Positions 9,036 to 16,618 of a DNA stretch of 64,000 nucleotides are shown one piece after another. Position 1 is the stretch's first letter, and every line of letters begins with the position of its first letter. A program made the position numbers and the translations under genes. Under the pieces are notes generated by a model. That model was given only the letters and a program-made list of their open reading frames with translations, had not been told where the DNA came from and searched no databases. Source of the DNA: an uncultured Psychroserpens sp. (GTDB lineage Bacteria > Bacteroidota > Bacteroidia > Flavobacteriales > Flavobacteriaceae); NCBI GenBank assembly GCA_947489585.1, contig CANLEE010000006.1, forward strand, positions 62,001 through 126,000. Direction: 5' to 3'.

Positions 9036-10273
9036 TTACTAATAATGCCAGTAGTTAATTCAAATACTTCCAAATCAAAATAAGGTACAGCTGCAAGCGC
9101 ATGATCGAAAATATCAGACATGATATATTCATAATTTTCCCAACGCTTATCACTACTAAAACAGTAAATTTCTAAAGGTAAACCTTGAGCCGTTGGTTCT
9201 AACTGTCGTACCATTATAGTCATATCCTTATTCACTGCAGAATGGTGTTCGACATATAACTGTAAATACTTTCGAAAGACACCTAAATTTGTAAGGTTTC
9301 GTCCATTAATTAGTACAGATTTGTCAGCATTTTTTTCTTGGTTGAATGTACTAATCTCTTTTTGACGCGTGTTTAGATAATTGGTAATTAGTTGAATGTT
9401 TTTTAATTTTTCAATATGCGTATCTGTAAGGTAGGTGATACTAGTTGCTTTTAAAATAATAGAACGTTTGATACGTCGTCCACCTGATGATTGCATTCCT
9501 CTCCAGTTTTTAAATGAATCTGAAATAAGCGCATAGGTTGGAATCGTTGTAATCGTTTTATCAAAGTTTTGAACTTTTACTGTTGCCAAATTAATTTCAG
9601 TTACATCACCATCGGCACCATATTTTTCAAAAGTAATCCAATCTCCAATGCGTACCATATCATTTATAGATACCTGAATACTAGCCACAAACCCTAGAAT
9701 AGTATCTCTAAATACTAAAATAATAACTGCTGAAGCGGCTCCTAGAGTCGTTACAAATTTCCAAAATGAAATACCACTAATTATAGCAAACGAAGAAAAT
9801 AATCCAATGACCCAAGCAAAAATCATAAAGACTTGGATGTAACTATCTATGGGTTTGTCTTTAAAGCGATCTAATGTTTTTAGGTAATCTTTAATCGTAT
9901 TTAAAACACTTCGCGCTATCCATAAGGTCAAAATAATACCAAAAACTTTTGATGATTTCTCAATGATATTTTCTAAGTAACTGAAATCAGAAAAAACAAC
10001 TGGAATAAACTCGATTGCAATTAATAGAGGAATAATATGCGCAATGTTTCTGGGCACTTTGTTTTTTACTAATATGTTATCGAAGTTAGATTTAGATCTT
10101 ACTGAAAATGCATTAAAAGCATTCACTAATACTTTTCTAATAATATAATCGATAATAAATACAACGATAAGCAATGCAATAGTTAGCGCTAGCATGTTTA
10201 AATACTTTGCTGACGTATCACTTAACCCAACAGATATTAAGTAATCATATAGTAAATGACGAAAATTCATCAT
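9032..10273 (-). CDS. MscS-like mechanosensitive ion channel
   Basis: 413 residues with four to five membrane helices in the first 190 positions and the MscS beta domain behind them (IQVSINDMVRIGDWITFEKYGADGDVTEINLATVKVQNFD), a hallmark of this channel class. The pore-lining helix is Gly/Ala-rich (FVTTLGAASAVIILVFRDTILGFVAS). It would open under membrane tension and release solutes on osmotic downshock. The start overlaps the stop of the upstream DUF3817 gene by 4 bp (ATGA type), so the two are translationally coupled. Confidence 0.92.
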   Translation of the reverse strand: MMNFRHLLYDYLISVGLSDTSAKYLNMLALTIALLIVVFIIDYIIRKVLVNAFNAFSVRSKSNFDNILVKNKVPRNIAHIIPLLIAIEFIPVVFSDFSYLENIIEKSSKVFGIILTLWIARSVLNTIKDYLKTLDRFKDKPIDSYIQVFMIFAWVIGLFSSFAIISGISFWKFVTTLGAASAVIILVFRDTILGFVASIQVSINDMVRIGDWITFEKYGADGDVTEINLATVKVQNFDKTITTIPTYALISDSFKNWRGMQSSGGRRIKRSIILKATSITYLTDTHIEKLKNIQLITNYLNTRQKEISTFNQEKNADKSVLINGRNLTNLGVFRKYLQLYVEHHSAVNKDMTIMVRQLEPTAQGLPLEIYCFSSDKRWENYEYIMSDIFDHALAAVPYFDLEVFELTTGIISN

Positions 10274-10563
10274 GTGGTTTTATTCTTTAAATATTTCTTT
10301 TCAATATAAAAGGTGCCAAAAGGAATGACAGATGCGATTAATACAATTAGAAGTGTTCTAGTCTTCCATTTTAATTGCTGACCAACAACAATAGCAAAAA
10401 CAATATAAGCTAAAAACAATATACCATGTGGCATACCTAATAATCTTACGTAAGTCTCATCCTCTGTGAAGTACTTATAAGGCGATGCAATAAATAGTAA
10501 CAATAAATAAGAGACACCTTCTAAAATGGCAATAATTCTAAAACTATTTAACAATGAAAACAT
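10270..10563 (-). CDS. DUF3817 membrane protein
   Basis: 97 residues from ATG 10563 (MFSLLNSF); a longer frame begins at a TTG at 10584 and adds only seven residues. Three membrane segments and the pattern FRIIAILEGVSYLLLLFIA...PHGILFLAYI match DUF3817, a small inner-membrane family of unknown function. It overlaps the MscS gene by 4 bp and forms a two-gene operon with it. Confidence 0.82.
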   Translation of the reverse strand: MFSLLNSFRIIAILEGVSYLLLLFIASPYKYFTEDETYVRLLGMPHGILFLAYIVFAIVVGQQLKWKTRTLLIVLIASVIPFGTFYIEKKYLKNKTT

Positions 10564-10650
10564 AAGGTTATAAATTTTATGCAAAATTAGTCGATGCGCA
10601 ATTAAAACAGTTACTATTTTGCAACTATTTTATCTAAATAATTTGCATAA

Positions 10651-10680
10651 AAAAAGACTGTTGGAAACAACAGTCTTTTT
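10651..10680 (-). terminator. Terminator after the OmpA-type gene
   Basis: A perfect 13-bp stem AAAAAGACTGTTG/CAACAGTCTTTTT with a GAAA tetraloop lies 36 bp past the 3' end of the minus-strand OmpA gene. Confidence 0.88.
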
Positions 10681-10716
10681 CATGGATTAATCAACCACTA
10701 TAGGCTAAGTTAATTA

Positions 10717-11541
10717 TTAGTTTGATGCCATCATGGCAAAGAATTTATCAATGTTTGGTAAAATAACAATACGTGTTCTACGATTTTTAGCTCTATTCTC
10801 TTCGGTGTTATTTGGTGCTAAAGGTTGGTAAAAGCTACGTCCAGCAGCAATTAATTGCTCGGGAGCCACATTGTAATCATCTTGTAATTTTTTCACTACA
10901 GCAGTAGCACGAAGTACACTTAAATCCCAGTTATCTTTTAATGCTGCAGTACTACGCATTTGTTTATTGTCTGTATGACCTTCAACCATAACGTCAAGGC
11001 TTTCTTCAGAGTTAATCACATTTGCAATCTTTTGTAAAATCTCATTAGCCTTATCACTTATTCTATAACTCCCAGACTTAAATAACATTTTGTCTGAAAT
11101 TGAAATCATCACAACTGTTTCCTCGATATTAACTGCAATATCTTCATCTTCTTCAATATTATCCATAGAAACCTTTAAATTGAATTGTAATGCCAAATTC
11201 ATTGAATCCTTTAATGTTTTGGCCGTAGACATATATGCAGGCGGTACATTTTTAAGAGACTTACGCATCGCTTCTTTTTGCTTTTCAGAAACGACTACAC
11301 CATCAACAGAGACGAGTTTTGTATTGTTGTCTTCGGTAAGTTCATTTATTTTAGAATTATAGTTATCTACGCGTTCTTGAATTCTTGCAAACTTAGTTTC
11401 TAATTCTTCTTTTTCGACTTTAGTTTTAGTTAATTCGCTTTTTAATTCGCCGTTGTCTTGCTCTAAGGCTAGGTATTTCTTTTTTGAGACACAAGCTGTT
11501 AAAAATAATGCTGATAATACTATTACTGAAATTCGTTTCAT
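10717..11541 (-). CDS. OmpA-family peptidoglycan-binding lipoprotein
   Basis: 274 residues. The lipoprotein signal ends in the lipobox LTAC (Cys17). A coiled-coil segment follows (about 25-70), then a spacer and a C-terminal OmpA domain (about 145-265) with FKSGSYRISDKANEIL, VEGHTDN and NRAKNRRTRIVI, where the conserved Asp and Arg bind diaminopimelate. It would tether the outer membrane to peptidoglycan from the periplasmic side. Monocistronic, with a strong terminator. Confidence 0.92.
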   Translation of the reverse strand: MKRISVIVLSALFLTACVSKKKYLALEQDNGELKSELTKTKVEKEELETKFARIQERVDNYNSKINELTEDNNTKLVSVDGVVVSEKQKEAMRKSLKNVPPAYMSTAKTLKDSMNLALQFNLKVSMDNIEEDEDIAVNIEETVVMISISDKMLFKSGSYRISDKANEILQKIANVINSEESLDVMVEGHTDNKQMRSTAALKDNWDLSVLRATAVVKKLQDDYNVAPEQLIAAGRSFYQPLAPNNTEENRAKNRRTRIVILPNIDKFFAMMASN

Positions 11542-11734
11542 AATTGTTGTTTAGGTTTTGGTTTATGTTTATATCTACGAGTTAAAATCTGTTACGGACT
11601 TTCAAGCGCTTAAATTTTATTAACCATCCTTTGTTAACTACGGAAATTTGAAGTCCTTAAAATTTTGTGAAATCCATTATTATCTTGGGCACATTGATTA
11701 ATTTTATTGCATAATCATACCAAACTAAAATATT

Positions 11735-14209
11735 ATGAAGAAATCATTACTTCTCACAATGGCATTAGTATTTTGCTTTATGCCAATCACTAATCAAGCA
11801 CAATCCAAAAGAAAAAAGAAAAAAAATCAAAAAACCGAAGCTGTAAAGCCAGCACCAAAGAAAAATCAAGGAAAAATTAAACCTTATGATAAAGTCATTA
11901 CTAAAGAAGCTATATCAGATGATGGTTTGTTTAAAGTGCATAAGGTAGGAGAGAAGTACTATTTTGAAATTCCAAATGAACATCTTGGAAAGGATATGCT
12001 TTTGGTGAGCCGAATAGCAAAATTACCAGCTAATCTGGGTGGTGGTTATATCAATGCTGGAACAAAAACTGGAGAACGTTTAGTCGCTTGGGAACGTTTC
12101 GATAAAAAAGTTTTGATTAAAGAGCGATCATATAATTCGGTGGCCGACGAAGAATTGCCAATTAGTATTTCCGTGAAATCAAATAACTATGAACCGACGT
12201 TATTTGCATTTGATATTGCAGCGTTTAGCAAAGATTCTTCAGCAGTAGTGGTTGATGTCACTAAGTTTTATAGCAGTGATGTTAAAGCAATAAGCGGACT
12301 TCCAGGACGATTGCGTACCACATATAAAGTTCGTAACCTCGATGCTTCTCGAAGTTTTATAAATACAATGAAAAGTTTTCCGCAGAACATAGAAGTGGTG
12401 CAAGATATGACCTATAATGCCTCGCAGCCGCCATCAACACGTTCTGCAGAAACGATTAGTTTGCAAATGAATCAATCTATGATTTTATTACCTGAAACGC
12501 CCATGCAACCACGTTTCGCTGATGAACGCGTTGGATGGTTTACCTTTAGTCAAGTTGATTACGGAAGTGAAGAACTAAAAGCTGATACCAAAACCTATAT
12601 TCGTAGATGGAAATTAGAACCAAAAGATCCTGCTGCCTATGCTAGAGGAGAGTTGGTAGAACCAGTAAAACCTATTGTGTATTATTTAGACCCAGCGACG
12701 CCAGAAAGTTTACGTAAGTATATCAAAGAAGGTATTGAGTTGTGGCAAGGACCATTTGAAACCGCAGGATTTAAAAATGCGATTATAGCAAAATATCCAC
12801 CTACAAAAGAAGAAGACCCAGATTTCAGTCCTGAAGATGTGCGTTATTCTGTGGTGCGCTATGTCGCTAGTGAAACACGAAATGCTATAGGACCAAGTGT
12901 GTCAGACCCTAGAAGTGGTGAGATTATAGAAAGTGATATTATATGGTATCACAATCATTTGCGTTCATACAGAAACCGTTATTTATTAGAAACAGGGGCT
13001 GCAAACCCTTCGGCTCGAACACTAAACACACCAGCTGAAGAAATAGGTGAGATGATGAAAATGGTAATAGCACATGAAGTTGGTCATGCTTTAGGTTTAC
13101 CACATAATATGAGCGCAAGTAAAGCCTATGACGTAGAGAGTTATAGAAATGGCGCTTTTACTCAAGAATTTGGAATTGCCTCAACAATTATGGATTATGC
13201 GCGTTACAATTATATTGCACAACCAGGCGATGAAAACATTCGATTTATTCGTCAAATTGGACCTTACGATCACTATGCTATAAATTGGGGATATCGCACT
13301 ATTACTAGTGCAGATTCACCTGATGCTGAACGAAACACATTGGATAAATGGATTGTGGAAAAGGCTGGAGATCCTAAATATGTCTTCGGAAAACAAAGTA
13401 GCCGATTTGACCCTACATCTCAAACTGAAGATATAGGAAATGATGCTATTAAAGCGTCTGACTATGCTTTAAAAAATCTAAAATATGTCGCGCAAAATTT
13501 ACCAAAGTGGACAAGTGATCAAACGAATAATTATGAAGATTTAGAGGAACTTTATGGCGAATTATTAGGTTGTTATAATCGATATATAGGTCATGTATTG
13601 GGTAATATTGGTGGTGTAGAGGAGAACCTCATAACACCAAGTCAAGGTGGGATTGTCTATCAAACTGTTACCAAGCAAAAACAGCAAGAATCTATGCAAT
13701 GGTTGCACGAAAATGCATTTGAAACACCAACATGGTTATTGGATAAAAATATGTTGCAAAACATTAATTATGCAGGTTATACAGACCGTTTGAGACGTTT
13801 ACAAAGCCGCTATTTAAATGGGTTGTTAAGTTTTGAACGTTTAGGACGTTTGATTGATCATGAATCGATAGATCCCACAAATTATAGTCCTTTAGCAATG
13901 TTGCAAGACTTGCGAAAAGGTATTTGGAGTGAAGTAAACCTTACTAAAAATGTAGATGTGTATCGTCGTAATTTGCAACGCGCTTATATTGACCGTATGG
14001 AATATTTAATGACCGAAGATTTAGACCCAAGACGATCTAGACAATATTTTAGTGTGTCACAATCTGATGTGAGAGCATTAGTTCGTGGTGAATTAAATAC
14101 TTTGAAGCGTCAGGCAGCAGCTGCAGGAAATCGCGGCATTAATACTGTAACTAAGTATCACTATAGAGATTGTGTGAAACGTATGGAGCAAATTTTAGAT
14201 CCTAAATAA
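11735..14209 (+). CDS. Secreted zinc-dependent metalloprotease (DUF5117/DUF4953 type)
   Basis: 824 residues with a signal peptide (cleavage near NQAQS, about residue 23) followed by a very basic Lys-rich stretch. The zinc motif HEVGHALGLPHN starts at His447 (His447, Glu448, His451, third His at 457), making it a metzincin-type peptidase. The architecture matches the large DUF5118-DUF5117-DUF4953 proteins common in Bacteroidota, probably periplasmic or outer-membrane-associated. The natural substrate is unknown. It is followed by its own terminator. Confidence 0.9.
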   Translation: MKKSLLLTMALVFCFMPITNQAQSKRKKKKNQKTEAVKPAPKKNQGKIKPYDKVITKEAISDDGLFKVHKVGEKYYFEIPNEHLGKDMLLVSRIAKLPANLGGGYINAGTKTGERLVAWERFDKKVLIKERSYNSVADEELPISISVKSNNYEPTLFAFDIAAFSKDSSAVVVDVTKFYSSDVKAISGLPGRLRTTYKVRNLDASRSFINTMKSFPQNIEVVQDMTYNASQPPSTRSAETISLQMNQSMILLPETPMQPRFADERVGWFTFSQVDYGSEELKADTKTYIRRWKLEPKDPAAYARGELVEPVKPIVYYLDPATPESLRKYIKEGIELWQGPFETAGFKNAIIAKYPPTKEEDPDFSPEDVRYSVVRYVASETRNAIGPSVSDPRSGEIIESDIIWYHNHLRSYRNRYLLETGAANPSARTLNTPAEEIGEMMKMVIAHEVGHALGLPHNMSASKAYDVESYRNGAFTQEFGIASTIMDYARYNYIAQPGDENIRFIRQIGPYDHYAINWGYRTITSADSPDAERNTLDKWIVEKAGDPKYVFGKQSSRFDPTSQTEDIGNDAIKASDYALKNLKYVAQNLPKWTSDQTNNYEDLEELYGELLGCYNRYIGHVLGNIGGVEENLITPSQGGIVYQTVTKQKQQESMQWLHENAFETPTWLLDKNMLQNINYAGYTDRLRRLQSRYLNGLLSFERLGRLIDHESIDPTNYSPLAMLQDLRKGIWSEVNLTKNVDVYRRNLQRAYIDRMEYLMTEDLDPRRSRQYFSVSQSDVRALVRGELNTLKRQAAAAGNRGINTVTKYHYRDCVKRMEQILDPK

Positions 14210-14231
14210 GATAAATCCGAAGAACTACTAC

Positions 14232-14267
14232 AACACCTTTTTGACACGTTCAGAAAGGTGTTTTTTT
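14232..14267 (+). terminator. Terminator after the metalloprotease
   Basis: 9-bp stem AACACCTTT/AAAGGTGTT with a 13-nt loop, followed by a run of seven T. Confidence 0.75.
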
Positions 14268-14320
14268 ATTGTCGTAACATTAAGCTATATTTATGGTGAA
14301 GCAAAACTTTTGCAAACCTT

Positions 14321-15049
14321 ATGAGTATTTTTAATAACAAACGAATGGGATTAGTATCAAAAAAGGGATTATATAAATATGTCATGTATGGCATAGGAGA
14401 GATTGTTTTAGTCGTTATAGGCATTTTAATTGCTGTGAGTATCAATAATCAAAATCAGAAGCGAGCTTCAGAAAATCGACTAAAAACATACTTACAAGTA
14501 TATAAACAAGATATAGAAGTAGATACACTAGTGCTTGGTCAAGCTATAAAATTTATAGAGGATAGACAGGAGCCTTTTAAATTGTTTTTAAGTAATACCG
14601 TTTCTGAAAAAACGTATAGAGATAATCCGCAAGGTTATGGACTTGCATTGTCGTATTTCCCATTGAGCTTTCAGCAAAAGGGGATAAAGTTATTAGAAAA
14701 TTATATTGGAGAAACTGAAATTGAGCAGGATACTTTGATTTCAGATATAATAGCTAGTCATCGAATCTATGAAAACTTAGTTAATACATCAATGGAACGC
14801 ATTAGTGAGGATATTGATAATAACCTGAACTATTTAAAAGAAAATCAGCCATGGATTGCAGATTTACTTTTAGGCCAATTAGGCCATCCAGATATGATGC
14901 CATATTTATTGAGTGATAAGTACAGAGCTCGATTGACGCTTCATTCTATATTAGTGTATAATAATTTATACCCGCAATTGGTGCAGTTAAAGAAAAATCA
15001 TATCAAAACTATAGAAGAGATAGACAAACGGATTGATGATACTAAATAA
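14321..15049 (+). CDS. DUF6090 family membrane-anchored protein
   Basis: 242 residues with the family signature at the N-terminus (KYVMYGIGEIVLVVIGIL, then AVSINNQNQKR), giving one transmembrane helix at about 22-42 and a soluble helical domain outside the inner membrane. This family is abundant in Flavobacteriia and of unknown function. It stands alone between a terminator and a convergent lipase gene. Confidence 0.85.
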   Translation: MSIFNNKRMGLVSKKGLYKYVMYGIGEIVLVVIGILIAVSINNQNQKRASENRLKTYLQVYKQDIEVDTLVLGQAIKFIEDRQEPFKLFLSNTVSEKTYRDNPQGYGLALSYFPLSFQQKGIKLLENYIGETEIEQDTLISDIIASHRIYENLVNTSMERISEDIDNNLNYLKENQPWIADLLLGQLGHPDMMPYLLSDKYRARLTLHSILVYNNLYPQLVQLKKNHIKTIEEIDKRIDDTK

Positions 15050-15050
15050 A

Positions 15051-15086
15051 AAAAAACACTCATCTAAAATAAGATAAGTGCTTTTT
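15051..15086. terminator. Imperfect bidirectional terminator between DUF6090 and lipase genes
   Basis: An A-run, an imperfect stem (cactcatct against agataagtg) and a T-run lie between two convergent genes. The stem contains a mismatch and an indel. Confidence 0.5.
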
Positions 15087-15097
15087 AATTTAGTTGA

Positions 15098-16048
15098 TTA
15101 GAATTTACAAACATTGCCTTGACAGGCACCTTGCATATAACGGAAACCACAACTTGCATGATGTGCACTTGCAATTTTGTAGATATCAGCAAATAGGTAA
15201 TACGTGATATCGGCTATGCGCTCCAACATTGGAGGAGCTGCACTCACATTTCCATGGGAATCAATATATCGCAAACTACCTACGGTTTCATAATCCCAAG
15301 CCAATGCCTCTTTTAATAAGACTTTAAAACTGTTTGGCAATGGTAATAGTAATAAAGCTTCAATAAATTCATCTGAAGGCGGAAGTAATGGCACAATATC
15401 AAGATAATTTTCATACCGAATATCGTTATGAAACTCTGCATTATATGCATTACAGAATTCTGCATCACCAGGTTTTGGGCCAGCAAATGTGATTGTTTGT
15501 TCTACATGAATATTAAAGTTTTGCTTAAAGAACATGGCAGCAATAGGAGCCATTCCGCCACCTTTACTATGGCCTGTCATGACGATTGGCATTGAGCCAC
15601 TTGGGTTTAATAAGTGTATAGCTGATTTAATATTCAGTGCTAAATTAGTTACAGCGTGTAAAAACCCATGATGCACTTTTCCAGTTATTCCTCGATGTGC
15701 TACTGGAGCTACAAGAAATATATCCTGAATCCAATCTAAAATTGAAAACAAATTCCAAGCAGGAGGAAGTGTACCTCGAAAAGCAACAATAATCTCAGTT
15801 TCTGTTTTACCGATAAGGCAGGCGTCAATTTTATCGTCAGCAACTGCGATATATGGGTTTTCAACCAATCCCATAGCATGATATTGATTAGCAATGTTTG
15901 GTGCTATTAATGGACGAGGAATTGAAGGAGGTAATCCAACAGGGTTTAATAAATCAATTTGATATACACCAGAAGGATATGAAGTTTCAATAAGATATGC
16001 TGATTCTGAAGCACATAATAATTTACAAGATAAATCTACAGTTGACAT
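15098..16048 (-). CDS. Lipase family (class 3) alpha/beta hydrolase
   Basis: 316 residues without a signal peptide. The class 3 lipase core is visible: EIIVAFRGTLPP (oxyanion strand), HHGFLHAV, the nucleophile elbow MTGHSKGGGMAP, and FAGPKPGDAEFCNAY with YLDIVPLLPP behind it. The Ser (GHSKG), Asp and a C-terminal His would form the triad. Likely an esterase or triacylglycerol lipase. It may be cytosolic, or exported by a route I cannot see. No operon partner. Confidence 0.85.
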   Translation of the reverse strand: MSTVDLSCKLLCASESAYLIETSYPSGVYQIDLLNPVGLPPSIPRPLIAPNIANQYHAMGLVENPYIAVADDKIDACLIGKTETEIIVAFRGTLPPAWNLFSILDWIQDIFLVAPVAHRGITGKVHHGFLHAVTNLALNIKSAIHLLNPSGSMPIVMTGHSKGGGMAPIAAMFFKQNFNIHVEQTITFAGPKPGDAEFCNAYNAEFHNDIRYENYLDIVPLLPPSDEFIEALLLLPLPNSFKVLLKEALAWDYETVGSLRYIDSHGNVSAAPPMLERIADITYYLFADIYKIASAHHASCGFRYMQGACQGNVCKF

Positions 16049-16186
16049 AATACTATTTTTTTGTTTATATCAAAATTATAATAGTCTATTGGTTATTTTT
16101 CAGGTATAATTACGTGATTTTTATTTTAAGTAAATCATTCTTTTACAGTGGTTTATATGATTTATTTCTGAGAGGTTTTAAAATAA

Positions 16187-16204
16187 CTACTAATTTTTTA
16201 GTAC
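16187..16204. promoter_or_regulatory. BlaI-type operator, distal copy
   Basis: CTACTAATTTTTTAGTAC, a near-perfect 18-bp dyad of the form known for BlaI/MecI repressors. It lies 20 bp (two helical turns, centre to centre) from the proximal copy. Confidence 0.7.
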
Positions 16205-16206
16205 AT

Positions 16207-16224
16207 CTACTAATTTTTTAGTAG
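16207..16224. promoter_or_regulatory. BlaI-type operator, proximal copy, overlapping the -7 box
   Basis: CTACTAATTTTTTAGTAG is a perfect 18-bp palindrome. Its last three bases are the first three of a perfect TAnnTTTG box (TAGTTTTG, 16222-16229), 20 bp before the repressor ATG. Repressor binding here would shut the operon, as in blaI-blaR1 systems. Confidence 0.78.
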
Positions 16225-16249
16225 TTTTGAATTATATAATAGTATAATC

Positions 16250-16618
16250 ATGGAAAAACTTACCAAAAGAGAAGATCAAATCATGCAGATTATCTGGGAT
16301 TTAAAAACAGCATTTATAAGAGATGTCATAGAAAAGTTGCCAGAACCTAAGCCTCATTATAATTCTGTAGCCACAATTATCAAGATATTAGTGAAAAAAG
16401 GAATTCTCAAATCTGAAAAGATTGGTAATACACATCTTTATAGTCCTGTTGCTGAGTTTGAAGATTATAGAGACAAGAACCTAACTGACATTAAAAAGAA
16501 GTTTTTCGGAAATTCACTTCCAAAAATGATGGCCTATTTTGCAAAAGAAGAGAGCCTGTCTGATGAAGAGATTTCAGAATTAATTGAGGTCATTAAATCT
16601 AATAAAACTAAGAAATAA
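16250..16618 (+). CDS. BlaI/MecI/CopY family repressor
   Basis: 122-residue winged-helix repressor (LTKREDQIMQIIWDLKTAFIRDVIEKL at the N-terminus, HYNSVATIIKILVKKGIL recognition region), with a C-terminal helical dimerisation segment containing the site where BlaR1 partners usually trigger cleavage. Its stop codon overlaps the ATG of the downstream M56 gene by 1 bp. Twin operators at 16187-16224 indicate autoregulation. The signal it answers to is set by the fused BlaR1-ankyrin protein. Confidence 0.93.
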   Translation: MEKLTKREDQIMQIIWDLKTAFIRDVIEKLPEPKPHYNSVATIIKILVKKGILKSEKIGNTHLYSPVAEFEDYRDKNLTDIKKKFFGNSLPKMMAYFAKEESLSDEEISELIEVIKSNKTKK

